Positions 1 to 6,151 of a DNA stretch of 7,225 nucleotides are shown piece by piece. How positions within the stretch are numbered: position 1 is the first letter of the stretch; every line of letters starts with the position of its first letter. This stretch comes from JAVHQB01 sp049299915. Lineage in GTDB: Bacteria > Patescibacteriota > Minisyncoccia > UBA6257 > JAVHQB01. Both the position numbers and the translations under genes were made by a program. The notes under the pieces are model-generated. The model had not been told where the DNA came from, did no database searches, and was given only the letters and a program-made list of their open reading frames with translations. The stretch lies in assembly GCA_049299915.1 (NCBI GenBank), contig JBAQYG010000021.1, positions 1 to 7,225 on the forward strand, in the 5' to 3' direction.

Positions 1-1
1 T

Positions 2-1468
2 TTTATAACCAGCCTCAGTGAAAGCATCCATCCAGACTATGTCACTAGTAACTTTTTTATTCGTAACCTTGGCGTAAGGAGTTTCTATAAAACCGTATTT
101 GTTTAGTCTTCCATAAAGAGCTAAATAAACAACCAAACCGCTATTCTGGCCTTCGGGTGTTTGAATAGGACAAATTCTTCCATAATGGCTAGGATGAACA
201 TCTCTAACTTCTATGGTAGCCCTCTCTTTAGTTAAACCTCCGGGACCAGAAGCAGTTAAACGTCTTTTGCATTCCAGCTCATCCAAAGGATTGGTCTGGG
301 TCATGAATTGGGACAACTCTGAAGTATTCAAAAACTCTTTTAGAGCAGAAGTTAAATATCGGGGACTAATTAACTGGGCAGGCGTTAAACTTTTGGGATC
401 ATAAGTAGACATTCTATCCTGAACGCCTCTCTTTAAACGCATTAAACCGATTCTCATTCTTTCTTCCAATAATTCGCCTGTAGCCCTTACACGACGGTTG
501 CTTAAATTATCAATATCATCGGGCTCGGCTTCGATGTCATTATTCAATTTAATTATTTCTTTGAGAGTGGCAATAATATCTTCTTTGGTTAAAAGATAAT
601 TGTTATAATCTTCGGCATCAGATTTTAAACTTAGGCGTTGATTAATTTTAAAACGCCCAACTCTCGCTAAATTATAACGATCTCTCCTTAAAAATACTCC
701 ATCAATAAAATTCTTGGCATTATCTAAAATGGCCAAATCGCTAGGCTTCAAATGACGATACATTTCTAAAAGAGCCTCGTCTCTACTATGAGTAGGATCT
801 TTGATGAGAGTATTCTCTATAAATCTCACTTCATTATCTTGTTCGACGGAGTTAAATAATCCTTTAATCTCTTCGTCAGTTTCAATACCAAAAACCCTAA
901 GAAGAATAGTGGCTGGCATTTTGCGCTTTTTATCTATTCTGACATTGATAATATTATTATTATCAGTCTCGAATTCTAGCCAGGAGCCATGGGCAGGTAG
1001 TAACTTAGCACCAAAAAGTTTGCGGCCCTGAGAATATTCCATAGTGAAAAATACTCCAGGAGAACGAATTAATTGAGAAACTATAACTCTTTCTACTCCA
1101 TTAACTATAAAAGTCCCATTTTCTGTCATTATGGGAATATCTCCAAAGTAAACGCTTTGTTCGTTTTGACCTTTCGTCTTGTAGTTATCGAGCCTTAAAT
1201 TAATGTTTAAGGGCGCTTCGTAATTTAAATTCTTAAGTTTGCACTTCTCTTCTGTGGCTTTAGGCTCACCAATGGTGTAGTCTAAAAATTCTAAACTCAT
1301 GTCCTTGGTGGTGTAGTCTCGAATAGGTGAGACTTCTCGAAGAAGATTTTTTATTCCTTCTTTTATAAAATATTCATAAGAATCTTTTTGGAATTGAACC
1401 AGATTGGGGATTTCCATCAAGGTCTTTTTATGAGCACCAAAGACTTTTGTTTTGAGAAGCTGCTGCAT
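2..1468 (-). CDS. rpoB: DNA-directed RNA polymerase subunit beta, N-terminal part (3' end outside window)
   Basis: This is the beta subunit of RNA polymerase, which forms one jaw of the catalytic cleft. The window holds the first 489 codons in one open frame; the catalytic C-terminal half lies outside. Diagnostic stretches are SQLIRSPGVFF (residues 131-141), RIDKKRKMPATILLR (177-191), a fork/rifampicin region with SELSQFM and CKRRLTASGPGGLT (about 381-409), then EVRDVHPSHYGRICPIQTPEG. The rifampicin region lies about 126 residues earlier than in E. coli, while the SPGVFF motif is offset by only about 13. A block of roughly 110 residues in the second lobe, matching E. coli's lineage-specific insertion, is therefore absent. 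The ATG at 1468 is chosen because the frame opens there and the N-terminus has the usual length before the EIPNL motif; ATG codon 18 is less likely. No ribosome binding site sits at normal distance. Identity is certain. Confidence 0.97.
   Translation of the reverse strand, partial: MQQLLKTKVFGAHKKTLMEIPNLVQFQKDSYEYFIKEGIKNLLREVSPIRDYTTKDMSLEFLDYTIGEPKATEEKCKLKNLNYEAPLNINLRLDNYKTKGQNEQSVYFGDIPIMTENGTFIVNGVERVIVSQLIRSPGVFFTMEYSQGRKLFGAKLLPAHGSWLEFETDNNNIINVRIDKKRKMPATILLRVFGIETDEEIKGLFNSVEQDNEVRFIENTLIKDPTHSRDEALLEMYRHLKPSDLAILDNAKNFIDGVFLRRDRYNLARVGRFKINQRLSLKSDAEDYNNYLLTKEDIIATLKEIIKLNNDIEAEPDDIDNLSNRRVRATGELLEERMRIGLMRLKRGVQDRMSTYDPKSLTPAQLISPRYLTSALKEFLNTSELSQFMTQTNPLDELECKRRLTASGPGGLTKERATIEVRDVHPSHYGRICPIQTPEGQNSGLVVYLALYGRLNKYGFIETPYAKVTNKKVTSDIVWMDAFTEAGYK
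248..328 (-). other. rpoB: Rifampicin-binding (RRDR) segment of rpoB with divergent residues
   Basis: This segment aligns without gaps to E. coli RpoB 507-533. Conserved residues include the LSQFM core, NPL, KRR and GPGGL. The substitutions, in E. coli numbering, are D516T, N518T, S522D, H526C, S531T and L533S (here residues 390, 392, 396, 400, 405 and 407). Positions 516, 526 and 531 are the main sites where resistance mutations arise in E. coli and Mycobacterium tuberculosis. I checked each codon on the reverse strand. The link to drug resistance is inference. Confidence 0.85.
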
Positions 1469-1490
1469 AAGGGTATAAATTTATTCCTAA

Positions 1491-1496
1491 ATTATA
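1491..1496 (-). promoter_or_regulatory. Candidate -10 element (TATAAT) just upstream of rpoB
   Basis: A perfect TATAAT on the minus strand lies 22 nt before the rpoB ATG. It would give a transcript start near 1484 and a leader of roughly 16 nt. No -35 match lies at 16-18 nt spacing: the nearest TTGAAT is 22 nt away. The surroundings are AT-rich, so a chance match is quite possible. It resembles the layout at the promoter near 4895, which would also give a very short leader. Confidence 0.35.
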
Positions 1497-1536
1497 TAAA
1501 TATAACAACCTGGAAAACATTCAAAAAAGAACTTTT

Positions 1537-1565
1537 ATTCCGTAAATAAACCTCACTCCTGTCAA
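1537..1565 (-). promoter_or_regulatory. Candidate sigma70-type promoter upstream of rpoB
   Basis: A perfect -35 hexamer, TTGACA, lies at 1565-1560 on the minus strand, directly after the terminator-like hairpins. At 17-nt spacing the -10 position reads CGGAAT, which matches the consensus at only three of six bases. Transcription from here would give an rpoB leader of about 60 nt. The -35 is convincing but the -10 is weak, so this is an alternative to the TATAAT at 1491-1496. Confidence 0.35.
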
Positions 1566-1567
1566 AT

Positions 1568-1623
1568 GAAAAATGGGCACAAAAAAACGGCCCTAAAACA
1601 AAACAGAAGGGTTAAATTCTGCT
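1568..1623 (-). terminator. Two tandem terminator-like hairpins between the orphan gene and rpoB
   Basis: On the minus strand the first hairpin pairs AGCAGAA (1623-1617) with TTCTGTT (1608-1602) around an 8-nt loop. It includes one G-U pair and is followed by TTGTTTT. The second pairs GGGC (1593-1590) with GCCC (1578-1575) around an 11-nt, T-rich loop and is followed by ATTTTT. Each stem is short and weak. Their position, after the last gene of one run and just before the TTGACA element, supports a role in ending the rodA-mltG transcript before rpoB. Confidence 0.4.
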
Positions 1624-1641
1624 CCCATAAAATTTATAAAG

Positions 1642-1653
1642 GTGACGCGTCAC
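1642..1653. repeat. Perfect 12-bp palindrome GTGACGCGTCAC
   Basis: This is an uninterrupted 12-bp inverted repeat in the intergenic region, 39 bp past the stop of the orphan gene. With eight G/C bases out of twelve it stands out from the AT-rich flanks. It could be a binding site for a dimeric DNA-binding protein. It lacks a loop long enough for a full-length RNA hairpin (at most a 4-bp stem with a CGCG loop) and has no adjoining T-run, so it is a poor terminator. Function unknown. Confidence 0.5.
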
Positions 1654-1692
1654 TAAAGAGAGTATTATGGTTTTAATTAACGATATGAGCGT

Positions 1693-1932
1693 CTACCTGT
1701 CTTTTTGACGATTCTTTTGCCAAAAGACAATGGTTTGAAATATCGTTTGAGCTATTCTTTTAGAAACCAAGCTAGTATCATTCACTATCTTCAATTTCCA
1801 ATTAATAGCCTTTGATAGACTTATATTACTCAATTTACAATATTTGTCAAGGTTATTTAAGATCTGGTCAGGCTTTTCAGAAGAAACAGAGTGTTTTTTG
1901 CCTTTATACTCAAAAAATATATTAAAGGGCAT
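1693..1932 (-). CDS. Hypothetical protein, 79 aa, unrecognised
   Basis: I do not recognise this small protein. It is lysine-rich with a strongly basic end (QKNRQKDR) and has one cysteine (C32). The N-terminal IFFEYKGKKHSV looks like a beta hairpin. The middle (about residues 20-48) and the region around SKRIAQTIFQTIVFW (57-71) look helical and amphipathic. There is no signal peptide or clear membrane segment, and no metal-binding motif. Its ATG lies 3 nt after the mltG stop codon (TAA ACC ATG), so it is probably translated by coupling to mltG. That tight junction is the main evidence that it is real. It is the last gene before the intergenic region ahead of rpoB. A nucleic-acid or membrane-surface binding role would fit the charge but is a guess. 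Confidence 0.65.
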   Translation of the reverse strand: MPFNIFFEYKGKKHSVSSEKPDQILNNLDKYCKLSNISLSKAINWKLKIVNDTSLVSKRIAQTIFQTIVFWQKNRQKDR

Positions 1933-1935
1933 GGT

Positions 1936-2955
1936 TTAATTTAGATATTTAGCTTTATTAAGTAAGTGCTCTTCATAGGTTTTGGCGTAAATGGTTTGAG
2001 AATCAACCGCAGCACTTAAATAGTACAAATACGTAGATTTTTTTGGACTCAAAACCGCTTGAATAGCATCTAGACTAGGGTTACAGATTGGGCCTATAGG
2101 AAGACCAGGGTATTTGTAAGTGTTATAGGGTGAATCTACTAAGAAATCACTCTCTTTAAGTTTGCATAAAGTATTGCCATTCTTTCTTTTAATGTAGCAA
2201 ATGGTAGCATCTACTTGAAGAGGCATATTCATTTCTAAGCGTTTCAAAATAATGCCGGCTACCAAACGTCTGTCTTCGGTAGAAACTACCTCCTTTTCCA
2301 CAAGTGAGGCAATAATAAGAATATCTCTAAAAGAGAAATCAGAAGCTTCAAATTTAGATTCTAAAGATTTATAAACTTTATTGTCAAAATTATTTAAGAC
2401 AGTTTCCAATATTTCTGCGCTAGAAGGATTTTCTTCGAAAAAATAAGTATCAGGAAAAATAAGCCCCTCAGGATTAACAGTTTTCCAATTTAAAAGGTAG
2501 GGATGAATTTTTCTTTCTTCTGATGTAAGTAAACTGAGATCGAATTTATCGGTTGCTGTTAAGATTCCTTTCTCTTGAAAAAGTTGGAGAGCATCTTTTA
2601 GAGTTAGCCCTTCTGGAATAGTGATTTTAAAAACTGGTGTTGTTTTTCCTAAAGCAATTCGGGAAGCTACTTCTGCTGTAGATGCTGCACCCTCAAAAGT
2701 ATAATTCCCGGCCTTAAGATCATCTAACCATCCATTCATGGCTAGCCATAATTTAAAAGCTAATGGTGATATAATCAGTCCATTATTTTTTAAATTTTGA
2801 GTAATGGAATTAATACTGTCACCTGAATTAATTTTTAAACTAACAGTTTCTTTTTGCAGAGGCAATTTGTAATTGCCTACTCCCAAATAAAATAGAACCA
2901 AAATAACTATGGCAATACCAGTGACTTTTCTAATATTCTCTTTCTTAAAAAGCAT
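1936..2955 (-). CDS. mltG: Endolytic murein transglycosylase MltG (YceG family)
   Basis: MltG is a membrane-anchored lytic transglycosylase that cuts nascent peptidoglycan glycan strands internally and is thought to end strand growth. The 339-aa length is normal. Residues 11-28 form the single N-terminal membrane segment, followed by a LysM-like domain (about 37-104). The catalytic domain shows EGLIFPDTYFF (163-173), ASLVEKE (216-222) with E220 matching the catalytic glutamate of E. coli MltG (E218), LQVDAT (246-251), and SPYNTYKYPGLPIGPICNPS (275-294). Between LQVDAT and SPYNTY lies a loop containing C253 and C264 that could form a disulfide outside the cell. The gene starts 7 nt after the rodA stop, so the strand polymerase and the strand cutter are made together. 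The ATG has no Shine-Dalgarno sequence. Family assignment is firm; the catalytic claim rests on motif conservation. Confidence 0.95.
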   Translation of the reverse strand: MLFKKENIRKVTGIAIVILVLFYLGVGNYKLPLQKETVSLKINSGDSINSITQNLKNNGLIISPLAFKLWLAMNGWLDDLKAGNYTFEGAASTAEVASRIALGKTTPVFKITIPEGLTLKDALQLFQEKGILTATDKFDLSLLTSEERKIHPYLLNWKTVNPEGLIFPDTYFFEENPSSAEILETVLNNFDNKVYKSLESKFEASDFSFRDILIIASLVEKEVVSTEDRRLVAGIILKRLEMNMPLQVDATICYIKRKNGNTLCKLKESDFLVDSPYNTYKYPGLPIGPICNPSLDAIQAVLSPKKSTYLYYLSAAVDSQTIYAKTYEEHLLNKAKYLN

Positions 2956-2962
2956 CTGAAAT

Positions 2963-4042
2963 TTAACTATTCTGAATTACTATATTACTAATAAAACCTA
3001 CAGCCATGAGTTCCATCAAGAGATGAGATCCTCCAAAGCTAACAAAGGGCAGGGGTAAGCCTACAATAGGAATAACTCCTAAATTCATACCCAAATTAAT
3101 TATAAAATTTAAGCTTAAATTTATAGCAATACCCATAACGGCTAATTTTGTGAAGTTTTCTTGAAGATTTAAACCAATTTGAGCAAGGTTATAAAAAATA
3201 ATGGAGAAGCTACCTAACACTAAAACTACACCCATAAAACCCAATTCTTCTCCTAGGGAAGAAAATATAAAATCGGTTTGAGCGGCAGGTAAAAAACGCA
3301 ATTGGGTTTGGGTACCCCAACCCAACCCTTTGCCAAATAACCCCCCAGAACCAATAGCAATCATAGCCTGCCTAGCATTATACTGACTCCCCTGCCAATC
3401 TTTACTACTATTAAAAAAAGAAATTAATCTAGTTTTCTGATAAGGTTGCAAAAAATACTGCCAAGATAGGGTTAATAAAATTGCAAAGATTAAAAGTAAG
3501 AGTAAAAACTGTTTTAAACGTAATCCGGCTAAAAGTAAAACACAAAACCAAATTCCAATAATAATAGCTGCTCCACCTAAGTCTGGTTGTAAAATAGCCA
3601 AGATGGCAGGAATGGCTGCATACATACCCGAAATAAGAATATGCTTGAATTGCCAGATTTCTATATTACGATTGCTGAAGTATTTCGCCAAAATTAAAAT
3701 AACTGCCAATTTAGCTAATTCTACTGGCTGAAAATTAAAAAAACCTAAATGAAGCCAGCCAGTAATACCATTTACTTTAGTGCCAAAAAATAGCACTAAC
3801 CCCATCATAAAAACGGAAAAAAAATAAAACACTAATAAAAAGTATGAAGAATTTCTGAACAATCTGTAATCTACCAAACGGAATACAAAATACGCACCGA
3901 AAGCTATGGCGAGAGAGATAACTTGTTTTTTTAATAACTGCCAACGATTAATTTCAGAACTTGATAGAGATGCAATTATGAGTACCCCTAGGCAAGTTAA
4001 GATAATTATTGCTACTAAAATCCATTTCAAGGAAGTGCGCAT
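2963..4042 (-). CDS. rodA: RodA, SEDS-family peptidoglycan glycosyltransferase
   Basis: RodA polymerises lipid II into glycan strands during cell elongation, normally together with a class B penicillin-binding protein. The 359-aa protein is rich in hydrophobic helices, consistent with the roughly ten-helix SEDS fold. Signature stretches are FQPVELAKLA (104-113, usually FQPSE), LQPDLGG (151-157), YQKTRLISFFN (201-211), YNARQAMIAIGSGGLFGKGLGWG (221-243), FLPAAQTDFIFSSLGEELG (250-268) and GLPLPFVSFGGS (328-339). D257 aligns with the catalytic aspartate of E. coli RodA (D262). RodA is preferred over FtsW because of the overall length and the FLPxxxTDFIF context, but the two are close paralogues. 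No PBP2 gene lies beside it in this window. It starts 6 nt after the upstream membrane-protein stop and is followed 7 nt later by mltG, which suggests co-translation. Confidence 0.93.
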   Translation of the reverse strand: MRTSLKWILVAIIILTCLGVLIIASLSSSEINRWQLLKKQVISLAIAFGAYFVFRLVDYRLFRNSSYFLLVFYFFSVFMMGLVLFFGTKVNGITGWLHLGFFNFQPVELAKLAVILILAKYFSNRNIEIWQFKHILISGMYAAIPAILAILQPDLGGAAIIIGIWFCVLLLAGLRLKQFLLLLLIFAILLTLSWQYFLQPYQKTRLISFFNSSKDWQGSQYNARQAMIAIGSGGLFGKGLGWGTQTQLRFLPAAQTDFIFSSLGEELGFMGVVLVLGSFSIIFYNLAQIGLNLQENFTKLAVMGIAINLSLNFIINLGMNLGVIPIVGLPLPFVSFGGSHLLMELMAVGFISNIVIQNS

Positions 4043-4048
4043 GAATAA

Positions 4049-4873
4049 TTAATATAGGTTCTCTTTATTAAACACATCTGTGTGGGCCTTACGATAGCAA
4101 ACTTCAGCTCCTAATGGTAAGGCTTGGCGCCAAGAAATAGTCGGTAAACCCTGCATTCCTTCTGCTTTGATATTCTCAATATATATTTGATTAAAACTAA
4201 GGGGTTTACCAGTTTTTTTGTCACAAACTAAAACATCTACAAAACCTCTTCGAAAATTTAGAGGAGAGTGATTGATAAGGTCAGCTGTAATATTAACGGG
4301 ACTGGCTTGTTTGGAATTCGTATACTTCATTTTTACCCCTGTTAACTCTAGAACTTCCCCAAAATTATTTATAGCCGGAGGTAATTTTTGCCAATCGTTA
4401 AGAGATATAACTGTATCAAGATCGAAGCGAATTGATTCTGGTATGAAATTAGGATTATCAATTAGTGCCTTACTTTTGGCCACTATTTTATTTTCACCTG
4501 GCAAAATGTAAAAGGGTTCATCTAAATCTTTACTCAGTGTTTCCCCTGCTTTATTAGTAAGAATAAAATAACCAGTAACATTGGTCAGGCCGTATTTAGT
4601 ATTTGGGTTAAAAATTTCCGCCACTAAATCTATCCCCTTCAGCTTATAGTCCAAAGAGTAAGCCTTTTCTATAACCAAGGACTTCATATCTTTTAACTCA
4701 CAAGGCAAACATGGCCCCCCGCAATCGATGGCATCTTCACTTTGATTTTGTTTTTGGTCTACACAGGTAGGCTTGGGCTTAAGAATGGTCTGGCCTAAAA
4801 ATAATAAGATTAGGAGACCTAAAATAGTGGCTAGTCCTATTAAAATCTGTTTTTGAGTTCTATAGCTTATCAT
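4049..4873 (-). CDS. Membrane-anchored extracytoplasmic protein with a four-cysteine motif, function unknown
   Basis: This 274-aa protein has one N-terminal membrane helix (about residues 10-31) and no lipobox, so the rest probably faces outward. Just after the helix comes a compact motif, CVDQKQNQSEDAIDC followed by GGPCLPC, with cysteines C37, C51, C55 and C58. The acidic D/N/E spacing recalls small calcium-binding or disulfide-knot segments of the CxDxxxNQxExxxDCGGPCxxC type seen in surface proteins. The remainder appears to be two beta-rich, Ig-like units: about 64-155 (VAEIFNPNT, then GYFILTNKAG) and about 175-262 (ITADLINHS, then VDVLVCDKKTGKP). C217 and C259 in the second unit could pair. 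There is no catalytic signature. A candidate promoter lies directly upstream and rodA starts 6 nt downstream, so a role in envelope assembly is inferred from context only. Confidence 0.85.
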   Translation of the reverse strand: MISYRTQKQILIGLATILGLLILLFLGQTILKPKPTCVDQKQNQSEDAIDCGGPCLPCELKDMKSLVIEKAYSLDYKLKGIDLVAEIFNPNTKYGLTNVTGYFILTNKAGETLSKDLDEPFYILPGENKIVAKSKALIDNPNFIPESIRFDLDTVISLNDWQKLPPAINNFGEVLELTGVKMKYTNSKQASPVNITADLINHSPLNFRRGFVDVLVCDKKTGKPLSFNQIYIENIKAEGMQGLPTISWRQALPLGAEVCYRKAHTDVFNKENLY

Positions 4874-4894
4874 AAGAGATAAAAAATACTATTT

Positions 4895-4923
4895 ATTATA
4901 GCAGAATGAGCCTTAGGGAGAAA
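4895..4923 (-). promoter_or_regulatory. Extended -10 promoter for the membrane protein-rodA-mltG operon
   Basis: The 53-bp gap between eno and the membrane-protein gene holds TGC-TATAAT on the minus strand: a perfect -10 at 4900-4895 with the TG extension at 4903-4902. The -35 position at 17-nt spacing (4923-4918, TTTCTC) is poor, as is usual for extended -10 promoters. The predicted start near 4888 would give a leader of only about 15 nt before the ATG at 4873, with no Shine-Dalgarno sequence. This would allow the cell-wall genes to be expressed separately from pps-eno. Confidence 0.6.
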
Positions 4924-4926
4924 GCT

Positions 4927-6144
4927 TTAATTATTAAGCTCCTTTTCTATTTCTACTAAACGGTTATATTTAATCAATCTTTCCGCTTGCAAAGGAGCTC
5001 CAGATTTGAAACCATCGGCTCCTATGCCCACTGCTAAATCAGCTATAAAATCATCCATAGTTTCCCCACTTCTATGACTGACTATTGTTTTCAAACCTTC
5101 TTTCTGAGCCAACGAGGCTACCGAGATTACTTCTGATATAGTCCCTATTTGATTGGGTTTGAGAATAATTCCGTTCAGAGATTTCTCTTCAATAGCGGTA
5201 GCCAATCTTTTGGAATTAGTAGTGGTTAAGTCATCACCTATAAGCCAAAGTTTATCTCCCCAAGTTTCATTTAAACTTCTAAAGCCTTCATAATCATTTT
5301 CAAAGTAAGAATCCTCTACTGATAAAAGTTGATAATGATTTAATAAATTATTGTAATAATCAGTTAATTCAGCTGTACTAAAATTATGATTAAAGAATTT
5401 GTAGGTATGAGTTTCTTGATTATAAAAACTATTGGCTGCAATATCTAAGCCAAAATCTAAAGTTGTAGTGGACTGAATTCCTTTTTTAACTGTGTTTAAA
5501 ATCTCTAAACCCTTTTCGGGATCACTCTCAGGCACAACAAATCCCCCTTCGTCTCCTATAGCTACATCGGCATATTCTTTATTAACATATTGTTTTAAAT
5601 GTTCCATGAAATTACGACACTCTTGGAGACTAATTTCGGCTGATTCCGTTCCGGGAATAAGAAAGTATTCTTGAAAGGGTAAATGAGTACCATTGGCCTT
5701 ACCAGTATGTTCTCCACCGTTAATTAGATTAAACATGAGGTATGGTAAATGGAGCAGTTTATTTTCTCGGCCGCTTAAATTGGCAATAACTTGATAGAGT
5801 GGTAAATTTTCTTCTAAAGAAAATAAACGCCAAAAAGATAAACTGAGAGCTAGTAAAGTATTGGCCCCTAGAATATTCTTGGTTTCACTTCCATCTAAAG
5901 ACAGTAAGTATTCATCAAATTCTAAAGGATCAACGAATTCTTTTTTAAGAATTTGTTCTTTTAAACCATCGATTATAGAAATGGCTTCGTCGGTATCTTT
6001 TGAGATTGCCTCGAAAGATCCTTTACTTTTACCACTGGGCACACTATCCTCAGCTTTAAATTTCGTCGTTGTTAAAACCACCTTTAAAGTATCTTCACCG
6101 CGTGAATCTTTAATTTTAGAAGCAAGTAATGAACTAATTTTCAT
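4927..6144 (-). CDS. eno: Enolase (phosphopyruvate hydratase)
   Basis: Enolase interconverts 2-phosphoglycerate and phosphoenolpyruvate in the cytoplasm. At 405 aa it is shorter than the usual 420-430, mainly because the C-terminal tail is trimmed after KYNRLVEIEKELNN. All expected active-site residues are visible: H146 (INGGEH), Q158/E159, catalytic E199 (GDEGG), magnesium ligands D234, E277 (SVEDS) and D304 (GDD), catalytic base K329 (LKPNQIG), H357 with SHRSGET, and K380. Three things are unusual. The N-terminal DSRGNPT reads DSRGEDT, the mobile loop SGAST reads SGKSK (37-41), and about four extra residues sit between H146 and QE. Activity is still likely. The ATG lies 7 nt after the pps stop, giving a probable two-gene unit around PEP. 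No Shine-Dalgarno sequence precedes it. Confidence 0.96.
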   Translation of the reverse strand: MKISSLLASKIKDSRGEDTLKVVLTTTKFKAEDSVPSGKSKGSFEAISKDTDEAISIIDGLKEQILKKEFVDPLEFDEYLLSLDGSETKNILGANTLLALSLSFWRLFSLEENLPLYQVIANLSGRENKLLHLPYLMFNLINGGEHTGKANGTHLPFQEYFLIPGTESAEISLQECRNFMEHLKQYVNKEYADVAIGDEGGFVVPESDPEKGLEILNTVKKGIQSTTTLDFGLDIAANSFYNQETHTYKFFNHNFSTAELTDYYNNLLNHYQLLSVEDSYFENDYEGFRSLNETWGDKLWLIGDDLTTTNSKRLATAIEEKSLNGIILKPNQIGTISEVISVASLAQKEGLKTIVSHRSGETMDDFIADLAVGIGADGFKSGAPLQAERLIKYNRLVEIEKELNN

Positions 6145-6151
6145 AGAAAAT

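Noticed and set aside
801..1031. Plus-strand open frame inside rpoB
   Set aside because: It lies antisense to a strongly conserved part of RpoB and its translation has no recognisable features; it is a shadow of the real gene. The same applies to plus-strand frames at 213-404, 4272-4511, 5492-5674 and 5861-6190.
1469..1692. Riboswitch or small RNA in the rpoB upstream region
   Set aside because: I see only short hairpins, a palindrome and promoter-like elements; no known riboswitch or structured RNA motif is recognisable by eye.
4923..4940. Inverted repeat AGCTT/AAGCT at the end of eno as a terminator
   Set aside because: The stem is only 5 bp, overlaps the stop codon and is followed by TTCTCCC, not a T-run.
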